Assembly (NCBI GenBank): GCA_963842455.1
Contig: CAWJHE010000006.1
Coordinates: 496,001-560,000, forward strand
Reading direction: 5' to 3'
DNA: 64,000 nt
Origin: CAWJHE01 sp963842455
Lineage (GTDB): Bacteria; Chloroflexota; Anaerolineae; Anaerolineales; UBA4823
The notes beneath the pieces were generated by a model. It had not been told where the DNA came from. It was given only the letters and a program-made list of their open reading frames with translations, and did no database searches. Made by a program: the position numbers and the translations under genes. Below, piece after piece: positions 8,968 through 18,387 of this stretch. Each line of letters starts with the position of its first letter. Position 1 is the first letter of the stretch.

Positions 8968-10122
8968 TTACACCTCCAGTTGATTTTCCGGCATTTGGAT
9001 CGTTGATTTGAGTGGTGAAAAGAAAAGCATCAGCGCCAGGCTTACCAGGATAACGATTATGCTCACCGAATAAACCGAGGATGGATTAAAGCTATACAGA
9101 AAGCTGGCTGCAACGGGCGCCAGGATATTGGCAATTGAGCTGACGGTTTCGATCAATCCGTAGGCTACACCCATCTGGGCAGCCTGGATTAATTCTCTGC
9201 CCTGGGCGGTTGCTAGCGAGCGAGCTGTCCGATAGCTCCCCAGTAGAAAATATCCGGCAGAGAACCACAGGATGTGATTGCCCCTGAGAAGGATCAGAGC
9301 AAAGCTTGCCATCGCTGCCTGGGATATTAGAAAACCAAACCGCGGGTTTAGTTTTCCCAGGGTGAGATTGAGGATGACTGCCCCCAGGCTGCTCAAGGAA
9401 ATCAAGCGTCCCAATTCGTTCAGGCTGATATCGCGCTCATTCAATAAAAAGAGCTGAGAAAATGGCTGCGGCAGCATCATGCTGAACACGCTGATAAAGA
9501 TTAACCCCAGGAAAAGCACAAACCGGGGGGTGAGCCAGGAAATACGGGAAGATCCCTCGCTTCTGGCTTCTTTGTTCTCGATGGGTTGGGGCTTGATAAA
9601 CAGGATGATCAGTGTGGAGAGAATGAAAAAACAGGCAGCAACCAGGAAGTTGGTGCGCAAACCGAAGCGTTCTCCGATTTCACCGCCCAACCAAGGACCA
9701 ACGATCGAGCCAAAACTAAAGGTGGCTGAAATCAGCGTCAGCGCCCTGCCGACGCTTTGGGTCCCGCGGGCAGCGGTAATGTAGCTGTTCAGGGGAGTCA
9801 TCACAAAACCGGTAAACCCATACAGGATGGCGCCAACCACAAAGAAGGGCAGGCTGGTCGACAAAGCCATCGTCCAGGCAGCCACCATACCCAACATCCA
9901 GGCAGCCAAGATCATCGGGCGACGGCCAAAACGATCGGAAAGATACCCGGCGGGAAGGTGGGTGATAGCCATTGCCGCACTTACCAATCCCAGGATACGG
10001 CCAATCTCGAGCGGGTCTGCCCCCAGTTGTTCCAGGTAAGGAGCCTGGAAGAACAAAAACATACCTTCGCCCACCCCCCAGGTCATTAAGGAAAGGATGA
10101 CCAGGATTAAATCTTTGCTCAT
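8968..10122 (-). CDS. Major facilitator superfamily transporter
   Basis: A 384-residue MFS protein with about 12 hydrophobic segments. The loop 2-3 motif is GYLSDRFGRRPMILAAW, the classic MFS signature, and GPWLGGEIGERFG resembles the motif C/antiporter region. Substrate unknown. Its ATG overlaps the stop of the upstream hydrolase gene (ATGA at 10119-10122), so translation is coupled. It lies in one transcript with the M24 peptidase, hydrolase and PAP2 genes. Confidence 0.85.
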   Translation of the reverse strand: MSKDLILVILSLMTWGVGEGMFLFFQAPYLEQLGADPLEIGRILGLVSAAMAITHLPAGYLSDRFGRRPMILAAWMLGMVAAWTMALSTSLPFFVVGAILYGFTGFVMTPLNSYITAARGTQSVGRALTLISATFSFGSIVGPWLGGEIGERFGLRTNFLVAACFFILSTLIILFIKPQPIENKEARSEGSSRISWLTPRFVLFLGLIFISVFSMMLPQPFSQLFLLNERDISLNELGRLISLSSLGAVILNLTLGKLNPRFGFLISQAAMASFALILLRGNHILWFSAGYFLLGSYRTARSLATAQGRELIQAAQMGVAYGLIETVSSIANILAPVAASFLYSFNPSSVYSVSIIVILVSLALMLFFSPLKSTIQMPENQLEV

Positions 10123-10923
10123 GGGGTGATCGGCGCCAGGCGGTTGACGAAATTTCCAATGGCCTGGAAGACCTGTTGGCGTTGGGCATCCCTTGTGACC
10201 ACATGCCCGCTTTTTTCAATCCAAAGCGACTGCTTTTCCTGAGAAGCCAGGCTTTGAAAAATCAATTCCATGTGACCTTCTTCGGGGGTTACCACAGGGT
10301 CATCCTTCGAGTAAACCAGTAAGGCTGGAGCCTGGATGTTCGGCAAGCCCTTGCGCATGGCTTCGAGCATATCGCGTAATTCTGCGAACGCCCGTGTTGG
10401 GTCGGATGGGTAGCTGAGATGTTCCTGGTAGGCCTCCTGGTCGAACCAGGCTGGCGGACCTTTGGGCAGGTAAGGTTTTACCAGGCTTAAAGGCTTGACA
10501 AAACGAATGCGCGGGTCGCTGGGTAAATGGTGAGGGGTAGAAAGGATCACGACGCCGTCTAATTCGCGCCTGGAGGCCAGCAGCAGGGATAAAATACCCC
10601 CCATAGATAGACCGATCACAAAGACTTTCTGGCAGCTGCCCTTGAGAAGTATGGTAACCGTCTTCCACATCTGCCAGCCAATCCGTCCACCGTGCCCGGA
10701 TCATATCTGCCTGTTGGGTCGCATGCCCAAACAGGCGGATGCCTAAAACCGTGTGACCTTGCTCTGCCAGGTATTCCCCGCACCAGCGCATCTCTTTCGG
10801 TGTGCCGGTGAAACCGTGAACGAGTAAACAGCCAACCGGACCGCCGGGAAACAAAAAGGGCTCAGCGCCGTCCATGATTTGAGCCTGCGAGCGGGTAGAT
10901 GTGCCCGAATCTGGGTTCAACAT
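10119..10923 (-). pseudogene. Alpha/beta hydrolase (carboxylesterase-like), one frameshift
   Basis: About 265 codons across two frames. The first frame holds LLVHGFTGTPKEMRWCGEYL (oxyanion-hole region) and RARWTDWLADVEDGYH; the second holds the nucleophile elbow GLSMGG, the acid region YSKDDPVVTPE and the catalytic His in SGHVVTRD. The frames change between about 10640 and 10665. The pattern resembles Est30/monoacylglycerol-lipase type esterases that cleave short acyl esters. It overlaps the M24 gene upstream by seven bases and the MFS gene by ATGA. All three triad residues are present, so the break may be a sequencing indel. Confidence 0.75.
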
Positions 10924-12060
10924 TGGATCAACTCCCTTGGGAAGGTGCTCAAGCTTTCAGCCTGACCGGATAGGATGACCATATTGTCCTCGATGCGCAC
11001 ACCGCCGCGCTCGGGTAAATAGATACCGGGTTCGATGGTAAAGGTCATGCCCGGGTCCAAAACCTGGCTATTCCCTGAGCGAATATAAGGAGGTTCGTGC
11101 GCTTCCATGCCCAATCCGTGCCCGGTGCGGTGGATAAAGAATTCTCCATAGCCGGCTTTTTCGATGACATCCCGAGCCGCCTGGTCAACCTGGCTGGCAG
11201 AAATCCCAGGCCGGGCAGCTTGGCGGGCAGCCGTATTCGCCTGTAAGACAATCTCGGCAATCCGCGCAAATTCGGGTTCCACCTGACCAATCGCAAAGGT
11301 CCGGGTCAGATCAGAAGCGTACCCATTGAACATGGCTCCCCAGTCAATCACCAACAAATCGCCTGGCTTTAGTTTCCGATCCGAAGGGGATGGCGTGTGG
11401 GTTGGCGCCATTTGGACCGCCAGAAACAATCGGCATAAAGGGGAATTCCGGGTCAGAGCCAGCTTTGAATAATTGGATGGTTAGCTCAGAAGCGATTTGT
11501 TTTTCAGTGGCGCCAGCTTTGATGCTGGGGATGGTAGCTTGCAGCGCATTTTGGGCGATGTCAACCGCTTTGCGCATGCACTCCACTTCATAATTATCTT
11601 TGCGCATCCTCAGGTCTGCCACAACGTCTTCAGCAGGGATGAATTTAGCTTGCGGAGCAGCGTTCTGTAATAAATTCAGCTCCAAATATCTTAAATGGGT
11701 CGGTTCAACGCCAACGCTGGTTTGATCGATTTGGGCAGCCATGGCAGCCTGGCGAAACACATCGGGCCAGGTGCTGGGTTCTTCACCGTAAGGAAAGACC
11801 TGCACCGGAAAGGATAAGGATTTGGCTTTGATCGATTCTAGCTCGGGGATCACCAAAACCGGCGGGGTATGTGGTGCAAATAAGGCGATTACAGGGCGCT
11901 CGCTCAGGTGAAAATGCAATCCGGTCAGGTAGGTCAGGCTTGGTCCCGGATTAAGCGCCAGGATTTTGGTCCCAGCAGCGGACATGCTGGAAGCCAGGCG
12001 CGCCTGCCGGAGATGGTAGCCAGGATGTTGAAGAGCATCTTTTTTCATCAGTCCCTCCAA
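10917..12060 (-). pseudogene. M24 metallopeptidase (Xaa-Pro peptidase-like), one frameshift
   Basis: About 380 codons, normal for an aminopeptidase-P/prolidase. The N-terminal creatinase-like domain (ALNPGPSLTYLTGLHFHLSE) lies in the first frame. The M24 domain spans the break, with metal ligands in LLVIDWGAMFNGYASDLTRT (two Asp), HRTGHGLGMEAHEPP (His), TFTIEPGIYLPERGG (Glu) and VRIEDN (Glu). Dropping one base near 11395 turns ...GPNGANPHA into ...SPSDRKLKPGD without loss. It is probably the first gene of the four-gene minus operon and would remove N-terminal residues next to proline. Confidence 0.8.
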
Positions 12061-12130
12061 GAATGCAGCAGCAATTCGTTTGGTTGATTAATTAGCGTAT
12101 GGTTCACGTTGCGAATGGGCAAAACGACAA

Positions 12131-12148
12131 AGTTGCAACATGGCAACT
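12131..12148. promoter_or_regulatory. Small inverted repeat between divergent genes
   Basis: AGTTGC-6-GCAACT sits between the divergent starts of the M24 and glycosyltransferase genes and could be a regulator half-site pair. No matching copy was seen elsewhere, so this is weak. Confidence 0.25.
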
Positions 12149-12295
12149 CGACTCGCTCCTGAATGGATCATGAACGAAATTCAGGCAGCTGGTAGACAGA
12201 TTATACTATTCCCTTGTATCCAAACCCTGTTTAGTTTATAGTATTCTCAGAAAACACTACGGCTCCAATCCTTTCTTTGATAAGGGAGATGACCC

Positions 12296-13613
12296 ATGGC
12301 GGAACCATCCTTAGCCCCAACAGCTCCGACCCATTCTCAAGAAACCGCGCAAAACCTGGAAGATGCGGGATTTGTCTACCTGCCGCAGGGGGTTTTGAGC
12401 ATCCTGGTTCTATTTCTCTTCCTGCGCCTGACCATTTTGTTTCTGTACACACCGCAAGGTTTGCTAAATTCCTATAGCGATTATGATTTTTATTACCGCA
12501 CAGCGCAACTATCCGATAAGGGATATTATCCCTATATCAATATGTGGTATGAATACCCGCCCCTGCTGGCTTATCTATCCCAGTTTGCTTACGAAATCAC
12601 CCAACGCATCCTGCCTGCCAAGCTGATGAATGAATTTGGGTATGCATTTTTCTTGCGCATCCTGGGGAGCATCCTGTTGCTGTTTGACGCCGGCGTTTTG
12701 GTCTTGCTCTACCGCATTGGCGCTAAGGTGTGGGGGAATGCAGCCGCTGCCTGGCTGAGCTGGGTGTACCTGAGCCTGAGCCTGCCCATGTTCTTCTGGA
12801 ATTATTCGCACCAGGTAGTGCCCACTTTTTTTCTCCTGCTAGCCATGGATTTGTTTCTTTCCCAGCGGCGCACCCTTTCGGCGCTGGCTTTGGGGCTTGG
12901 AATCGCCGCCAAGCTCACCCCGCTTTTCTTCCTGGCGGTGGCGCTCAAATTTCTCTGGCCAGATTGGAAGCGTATCCTCCATGATACGTCCTGGTCAGCC
13001 TGCTGGTTTTTGGGGTCTTCTTCCTGCCGTTTATCGGCCTGGGAAAACTGGATTGGACCATGGCCTCTTTCAAAGCCTGGGCTAATGTGGGTTCCTGGCG
13101 CACGGTGTGGGCGTTAATCGATGGCAACTATGGCCCGGGGTATTATGGGCCCCTGGAGACGCGCACCCAAATCCAGGAAGCGGTGGTTCCGCGCGCCAAT
13201 CCTTCCGTCATCCCCACCTGGCTGAGCACGCTGGTGTTTGCCGTAGCCTATCTGGGGCTGTTGACCAGACCCATCGATAAAAACCAGGCGAAGAACCTGG
13301 TGTATTTCACCCTGATCGCCGCCCTGTTCTTTCACCTGTGGTCGAAGGGCTGGAGCCCCCAATGGATGGTTTTATTGATTCCAATCTTCCTATTATCTTT
13401 TCCAGGTAAAACTGGGCCTTATAATCGTATTAGGGTGTGTCCGCATTGACCTTTATCGAATGGCCTTTGCTGGAGCTGCTCGACTCAAACAGCCTGTATG
13501 CGCTTCAGATCAGCCTGCGGACCATTTCCTTTCTGGCCATCCTATTTCTGGTGATCAAGAAGATCTGGAGTCCGGTGCATTCAACCCCGGCGCAAAAAAC
13601 TATTCAGGTGTAA
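12296..13613 (+). pseudogene. Polytopic membrane glycosyltransferase (GT-C type), three frameshifts
   Basis: A multi-spanning membrane protein of about 440 codons. The first TM is followed by a loop with SDYDFYYRTAQLSDKGYYPY and MWYEYPPLLAYL, an acidic loop 1 typical of polyprenol-linked GT-C mannosyltransferases (GT87/DUF2029-like). Frames change near 12985 (before VSLLVFGVFFLPFIGLGKLDW), near 13403 (QVKLGLIIVLGCV) and near 13443 (LTFIEWPLLELLDSNSLYAL), and the protein ends with IWSPVHSTPAQKTIQV at 13613. Start: ATG 12296 with GGGAGATG just upstream. The first 230 residues are intact. It probably transfers sugars from a lipid-linked donor outside the cell. Confidence 0.65.
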
Positions 13614-13616
13614 CGT

Positions 13617-14270
13617 ATGAAGATCCCCTTATTTCCACTCAATACTGTCTTGTTTCCTGGAATGCCGGTCAATCTGCACATTTTTGAAGAACGCTATCAA
13701 ATCATGATCAACCGCTGTATCGATGAGCGCCTGCCTTTTGGCATTGTGCTGATCCAGCAAGGCGCCGAAGCCCTGGGTCCGCTGGCTGAGCCGCACCTGG
13801 TGGGCTGCACGGCGCGTATCCTGCATGTCGACCGGCTGGAACAAGGCCGCATGAATATCGCCTGCCTGGGACATGAGCGTTTCCAGATCCTGTCGATTGA
13901 CGAGATCAGTTATCCTTACCTGGTTGGAGAGGTGCAAATTCAGCCCATTCCGGAGCTGTCATCCGAAAAAAGCGAGGTTTTAGGAGAAAATATCCGCCAT
14001 CAATTACAGAGGTTTGTGAATATCCTGGGTCGAATTCGCGGGGAAGATTTTCAGCGCCAGGAGTTGCCGCAAAATAATGTCTTGCTGGCCTATATGGCGG
14101 CTACCTTGTTGCAAATCCCTGCGCATGAAAAACAAAAATTGTTGGAATCGGAGAGCATGGAGCATTTCTTTCAAGACCTGCTGGTGATCCTGTCGCGTGA
14201 GATTTTGCTGCTGGAAACCATCGCCTCGAAAAGCGGACCGATGCTCACCCGGGTGTTTTCGAAGAATTAA
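13617..14270 (+). CDS. LON N-terminal (LAN) substrate-binding-domain protein
   Basis: A 217-residue protein consisting of a stand-alone Lon N-terminal domain; there is no AAA or protease domain. The signature is IPLFPLNTVLFPGMPVNLHI followed by FEERYQIMINRCI and later GCTARILHVDRLEQGRMNI; the C-terminal half is helical. Such proteins are widespread and poorly characterised, and are thought to bind unfolded protein segments. The ATG lies three bases after the stop of the glycosyltransferase with no strong ribosome-binding site, suggesting coupled translation. Confidence 0.85.
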   Translation: MKIPLFPLNTVLFPGMPVNLHIFEERYQIMINRCIDERLPFGIVLIQQGAEALGPLAEPHLVGCTARILHVDRLEQGRMNIACLGHERFQILSIDEISYPYLVGEVQIQPIPELSSEKSEVLGENIRHQLQRFVNILGRIRGEDFQRQELPQNNVLLAYMAATLLQIPAHEKQKLLESESMEHFFQDLLVILSREILLLETIASKSGPMLTRVFSKN

Positions 14271-14301
14271 TTGTGGAGGGGAAATCCACGCTGGTAAGCG
14301 C

Positions 14302-14330
14302 TTGACAGTCGTTGTACTCTCAGATAGAAT
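14302..14330 (+). promoter_or_regulatory. Promoter of tRNA-Ala(CGC)
   Basis: TTGACA at 14302-14307 and TAGAAT at 14325-14330, spacer 17. The tRNA begins 15 bases after the -10 box. Confidence 0.7.
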
Positions 14331-14344
14331 CTTCATTCTCAAAA

Positions 14345-14417
14345 GGGCCTGTAGCGCAGTTGGGAGCGCGCCTCAATCGCACTGAGGAGGTCAGGGGTTC
14401 GAATCCCCTCAGGTCCA
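14345..14417 (+). tRNA. tRNA-Ala (anticodon CGC)
   Basis: 73 nt fold into a complete cloverleaf: acceptor GGGCCTG/CAGGTCC, D stem GCGC/GCGC, anticodon stem CCTCA/TGAGG with loop ATCGCAC, T arm AGGGG-TTCGAAT-CCCCT, discriminator A. Pair 3-70 is G-U, the alanine identity element. The anticodon CGC reads GCG. CCA is not encoded. Confidence 0.95.
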
Positions 14418-14421
14418 CTGG

Positions 14422-14443
14422 AAAACCCCGCGAGGGGTTTTTT
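14422..14443 (+). terminator. Intrinsic terminator of tRNA-Ala(CGC)
   Basis: AAAACCCC/GGGGTTTT stem with loop GCGA, running into TT. It begins five bases after the tRNA. Confidence 0.85.
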
Positions 14444-14504
14444 GGTTTAAGCAGGGTTGGATATAGCGGGTGATTTCTTTGACGCATTCTCGATTTATTT
14501 TTTT

Positions 14505-14580
14505 GATCTCTCGCAGAGCCCGTAGAGAACGCTGTCATTGCGAACGTTCTTTGTGAAGCAATCTGATCTCTCGCAAAGTT
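14505..14580. repeat. Compound dispersed repeat: GATCTCTCGC units flanking a REP-like element
   Basis: GATCTCTCGCAGAG at 14505 and GATCTCTCGCAAAG at 14565 flank a segment (14534-14564) that begins GTCATTGCGAAC and ends GAAGCAATCT. The latter matches from memory the dispersed bacterial repeat GTCATTGCGA...GAAGCAATCT. A further GATCTCTCGCAAAG unit occurs at 15462. The rest of 14444-14652 holds no gene. Confidence 0.55.
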
Positions 14581-14652
14581 TTTTTTGAAAATTCATCTTA
14601 CGAATGGTTTTACATGATCTACGAAGTGGGATGAGTTTTTGCGCCTTCTGTG

Positions 14653-15087
14653 TTATCTATTTCCTTTAGAAATAATCCACTCATAAGCTTCTTTAGGGCG
14701 AAGAATTTTGCCAGAAATGAATTTTTCTAGTTCTGGTCTATCCAATAAGTGACGCTTGTCCAGCGATACCAGAGCGCCTACTCTCGCAGCTTTAGCTGCG
14801 GCTAGAATTGGCGCATCTTTCAAGGCGACCACAGAAGCAGCTTCGATCACCGCACTCTTGGACGGATTAATGATTTCGAAAGGGATCCACTCAAACATAT
14901 TCTCCAACAAGGGTAGAGTTTCCGGAGCAAAACCAGCCAGGTTTCTTGTGGTCTCTTCTTTCACCAGAGAGCTGATGACCAGGATTATTTGTTCCCGAAC
15001 TCCTAACAAGAGCAAATCCCGCGGATAACCGCGACTTGAGTACACTGCCGAAAACAGGACACTGGAATCGATAAATACCCGTTTCAT
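14653..15087 (-). CDS. PIN-domain toxin (VapC-like ribonuclease)
   Basis: A 144-residue PIN-fold protein. The acidic nuclease residues are visible: Asp in MKRVFIDSSVL, Glu in SSLVKEETT, Asp in ALKDAPILAAAKAA and Asp in LVSLDKRHLL. Such toxins cleave RNA when freed from their antitoxin. The start overlaps the antitoxin stop in an ATGA at 15084-15087, the usual layout of a type II toxin-antitoxin pair. Confidence 0.8.
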   Translation of the reverse strand: MKRVFIDSSVLFSAVYSSRGYPRDLLLLGVREQIILVISSLVKEETTRNLAGFAPETLPLLENMFEWIPFEIINPSKSAVIEAASVVALKDAPILAAAKAARVGALVSLDKRHLLDRPELEKFISGKILRPKEAYEWIISKGNR

Positions 15088-15371
15088 TTTTTCGGTTCGT
15101 CATCCAGGTCGTATTCACCGGCAATCAGATCACCGCGCAGTTCGCGACCCCGCTCGATGATCTCTTCTAATGTGATCCCTTTTTCTTGCAAGGCTTTGCC
15201 GATTTGATCCAGCGCATCGGTCATCAACACTTCAACCGGCTTGATGGTTGCGCCGCTTTCCGTTTCTTCGAAGATCACCAGGTCGCCTTTCTTCAGCTTC
15301 AGTTTCTTGCGAATTCGGGATGGGATGGTCACTTGACCTTTTTCTTGAACACGCACCAACATCTCAGACAT
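15084..15371 (-). CDS. AbrB/MazE-family antitoxin
   Basis: A 95-residue protein with an N-terminal swapped-hairpin AbrB DNA-binding domain (VRVQEKGQVTIPSRIRKKLK followed by KKGDLVIFEE) and an acidic C-terminal tail expected to bind the PIN toxin. A longer reading frame begins at 15395, but the ATG at 15371 has a strong GGAGGTG six bases upstream and starts at MSEMLVRV, so it is preferred. It is probably autoregulated with the toxin. Confidence 0.8.
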   Translation of the reverse strand: MSEMLVRVQEKGQVTIPSRIRKKLKLKKGDLVIFEETESGATIKPVEVLMTDALDQIGKALQEKGITLEEIIERGRELRGDLIAGEYDLDDEPKK

Positions 15372-15461
15372 TGCACACCTCCGTATGATAGTCATACTTC
15401 CATGTATTTATTTTATCATGGCTTGGGGTGTATTGACATAGTAACTCGAAGCTTCCGTTTT

Positions 15462-15493
15462 GATCTCTCGCAAAGCTCGCCAAGAACGCAAAG
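15462..15493. repeat. GATCTCTCGCAAAG dispersed repeat, third copy
   Basis: A 32-base unit beginning GATCTCTCGCAAAGCTCG and ending AACGCAAAG, related to the copies at 14505 and 14565. It is in the gap upstream of the PIN/AbrB pair. Confidence 0.5.
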
Positions 15494-15584
15494 CTTTCTC
15501 CTATGAAAATTCCTCTAATCGTCCTGGGTGGATATCATCATCCTGCTCAATTGCAGTTTCTGGTTGCGCCGCTCTTGTAAAAAA

Positions 15585-16008
15585 CTACACAAGCAATTTT
15601 TCTATTTCACGGATGACTTCTGGCAAGTTGGGTGCGTCAAAGCGCATATTGAAGGCTGTAACCCGGTGATGTTTCATTTCGGGCGGTATATGCTTATGAT
15701 GAGGATGATTTTCCTGTAAAGCAGGCTCATGGGGATGGGGTTGACAATCATACCAATACAGTTTTTCTTCGCCCCGCCATACTTCATAACCATACCAATC
15801 GATGACGCCAGGCAAACGGTCGAAAACCAGGCGTTCTCGAACAACGATGCGAAAATCCGATGTCAAAAGCAGTTCGCCGGCTACGCGTGCCAATGTCGCA
15901 CCTGATCGTACAACGGTGACAGTAGACTGCTTGATTAATGGGGAATTGATCTACCAGCGAATAGATAAAATACTCGTAATCCTCCAACGTGCACAGCGCA
16001 ATATTCAC
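15585..16008 (-). pseudogene. TumE-family (DUF6516-like) toxin, one frameshift
   Basis: About 140 codons over two frames. The first frame gives MNIALCTLEDYEYFIYSL with INQA, the second TVTVVRSGATLARVAGELLL, then FRIVVRERLVFD, WYGYEVWRGEEKLYWYD and the histidine-rich NHPHHKHIPPE with a C-terminal helix NLPEVIREIEKLL. This pattern (Y-x-Y core, PHHKH motif) is that of TumE toxins. Removing one base near 15925 joins the frames. Its ATG overlaps the stop of the upstream partner by four bases. Confidence 0.65.
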
Positions 16009-16286
16009 GGTGCTACTCGAATAAGCCCTGCCAGGCTGGCTGGACTGTGTTGGAAGCGCTGGAGTTCATTGCGGTATTCAGCCTGGCGCGCCAGCCAGGT
16101 ACGGTAGATACTGGCCCACTCTCCGAAATCCAGCATCCAGGTCTTATCTTCGGGTTCTTCGCCGCTCAGATAGACAGCATAAAAGGTTTCTGAACGCACA
16201 CCGTACTTGCGTTCGAAAGCCAGTAATTCTTCTTCCAAGGAATGAATATCAGCAAGGATCTCTTGTAGGGTCAAAGCAACCTCCAA
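16005..16286 (-). CDS. TumA-like antitoxin partner
   Basis: A 93-residue helical protein: LTLQEILADIHSLEEELLAF, KYGVRSETFYAVYLSGEEPE, LDFGEWASIYRTWLARQAEY. Small proteins of this kind are commonly encoded directly before TumE/DUF6516 genes, and here the ATGA overlap at 16005-16008 fits that pairing. GGAGGTTGC precedes the start. The function as antitoxin rests on the pairing, not on a DNA-binding motif. Confidence 0.6.
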   Translation of the reverse strand: MEVALTLQEILADIHSLEEELLAFERKYGVRSETFYAVYLSGEEPEDKTWMLDFGEWASIYRTWLARQAEYRNELQRFQHSPASLAGLIRVAP

Positions 16287-16813
16287 CTATTATTTTAGCG
16301 TATTTTTTAGGAACCTTTTGCTTTCAGGATCTACGCCGTAGTACATCAGGTAGAAGCGCCAAGAAAAGAGATGGCGAGTTCGCCTACAATTTGTTATTGT
16401 GTAACATTTGCCAGATGATTGAAAATCAAAGACGTCTTTTTTCCCAGGCTGCTAGCCATTTTGATGAGACTACCTTGGACTGACTTGATCATTAATACTT
16501 GGGATGGGGCGCGAAATCAATCAAGGAGTAATCAACGGCGGCATTTACGAAGTGCTGGATACGGAACGGCAACGCTGTGCTCTGCCTCCCGCTCCGCAGC
16601 GACATCGACCGGAGACGAGCCTAATGGTGGTGAATATTGACAAAATAAGCGCAAGCGACAAAGGTGGCTTCGCCAGATATCTGGCGAACAAGATATTTTT
16701 CCCTCGGATATTTCAATTGAATACACAACACGAAGGATTTAAAAGTGGCTATAATTGCGCCATTGGATTTGGGTGTAACGTGAATTTTTAAGGCTGCTTA
16801 CAGCGGAGGGTCA
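16287..16813. other. Intergenic stretch with a perfect 20-bp palindrome
   Basis: No convincing gene. TTCGCCAGAT/ATCTGGCGAA at 16669-16688 is a perfect palindrome with no spacer, either an operator-like site or a small cruciform. Short frames in this gap have no family features or ribosome-binding sites. Confidence 0.4.
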
Positions 16814-17852
16814 ATGAAGCGCATTCCATGGATCTTGATATTCGCCATTCTCTTACAGGCTTGCACAGCCTCACCTCAGGCTGTTTCACCCGCCAATCTA
16901 ACCCCGGTGGTGGGTGCAGCGACAAATACACCAATACCAACGGATACTTCGACGCCAACGGTTACAGCCACTTTCACGGCGACCAGCACAGCAACGATCA
17001 CAGCCACTCCCACCAATACGCTCACGCCCACCCCGGATCAGGCAGATATTTTGATGCAGAAAATGGAAGAAGGGTTGGTGTTTAAAGATGCCGGAACATT
17101 TTCCAAAAAATACGGTTCTACTGAATGGAGTATCAGTGTCAAAATTGAGCAGGAAAATATCGGAGAAATGAAAGACGGCACATTTGTGCCATATATAACC
17201 GCCGTCAATTACCCCCCCAAAGCCCTCCAAATCATCATGGAACAGCTGACAGCTAACTTAATGTGGGCCAGAGCTGTAACAAAAAATGATCACAGTTATA
17301 GTGGTTTTTTAGAATTTTCAGATCAGTGATCAGCGATGAGAATAAACTATTATTCCAGCAAATGAGATCTCTAGCCAGCAGTCTGATGGATAGTCCACTG
17401 CCGGTATCATTTATTGACAACGACGGCACGACATTGAGGGAGCTATTAGTAGTTATGATCTCCATATATTAACTGAAGAAAACTTTTTGGAAAAAAAGAA
17501 TGAACTTGAGCAGAGTGGGTCCAGTGATTTTATTGGAACCTATACAAGCGAACAAAAAGGAAAGATTATAAGCGGGGCAATTATAGGATTAAAAGGTGAG
17601 ACTTTAGTTGTTTATTATTATTATATGGGAAGCGATTCACGGGAGAGTATTTTAGAAAAAAATTCTCAATATACACCAACTGAAGAATGGAGAAATTCTG
17701 CAATAGATATGGTTCTTAGACTGCCGAACATGATACCTTCGTTTACATACAATGACTGTTATTTTGAAAGATTTACATGGATGTATTTTCAGGTTGGAAA
17801 TATGATACAAATGCTAAGTCAAAAAGAGTTGGATGCGATTATTTTGAAATAA
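16814..17852 (+). pseudogene. Secreted lipoprotein of unknown function, two frameshifts
   Basis: Starts with a lipoprotein signal (MKRIPWILIFAILLQAC, cleavage before Cys17) and a T/P-rich spacer of about 50 residues (repeats of TPT/TAT), the style of linker common in Anaerolineae surface proteins. The globular part runs through three frames: to SGFLEFSDQ, then SVISDENKLLFQQMRSLASS, then EGAISSYDLHILTEENFLEK to the end at QKELDAIILK. Frames change near 17323 and near 17430. Total about 345 residues. I do not recognise the domain. It ends 26 bases before an IS remnant. Confidence 0.55.
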
Positions 17853-17938
17853 AAATAGTAATTGCCAAGTCTATACAATGGACCCCAAATACTGGACACC
17901 CCATAGAACAGGGATTAGACTCCAGGATGGAGGTTCAC

Positions 17939-18244
17939 ATGGGAAGAACACCTCGAAAATTCACAGCGGATTTCAAGGCGAAAGTAGTCCTTGATATCAT
18001 AACGAACGGAAAGAGCTTTGGTCAGGCCAGTCGAGAATATGGCATTAAAGATTCAGTTCCATCGAGATGGAAACAAGAATTTCTCGAACGAGCACCGAGT
18101 GTATTTGAGAATCATGTAACAAGCGACGATTGGGACCAGCGGATAGCTGAACTGGAACGCATGCTGGGAAAGCTGACCATGCAGTTGGAAATGGCAAAGA
18201 AAGTCTCAGGCTACTTGGGCTCCCACTATGGCGAAAGCGAGTAA
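17939..18244 (+). CDS. IS3-family transposase OrfA
   Basis: 101 residues. The HTH domain is RKFTADFKAKVVLDIITNGK ... FGQASREYGIKDSVPSRWK, followed by the leucine-zipper-like WDQRIAELERMLGKLTMQLE. This is the DNA-binding OrfA of IS3 elements. GGAGG lies six bases before the ATG; upstream in-frame starts have no such site. Alone it cannot transpose. Confidence 0.75.
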   Translation: MGRTPRKFTADFKAKVVLDIITNGKSFGQASREYGIKDSVPSRWKQEFLERAPSVFENHVTSDDWDQRIAELERMLGKLTMQLEMAKKVSGYLGSHYGESE

Positions 18245-18387
18245 TAGACATGTTGCTAGTCAAAGACGGCTATTCAGTAATCCAGGCTTGTCAGTGGTTA
18301 GCTCTGCCACGGAGCAGCTATTATTACTCACCGGTGGGAAGAAAAGACCAGGACATTGTGGCTGCAATTCAAGAAACCCCCTACTAA
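18241..18387 (+). pseudogene. IS3-family transposase OrfB, N-terminal remnant
   Basis: The frame VIDMLLVKDGYSVIQACQWL, ALPRSSYYYSPVGRKDQDIV matches the N-terminal HTH_21-type region of IS3 OrfB. It stops at a TAA at 18385 and the DDE catalytic region is missing; the right terminal repeat follows about 15 bases later. Confidence 0.65.

Noticed and set aside
16504..16791. 95-codon reading frame in the 16.3-16.8 kb gap
   Set aside because: No ribosome-binding site, low-complexity composition and no family resemblance.
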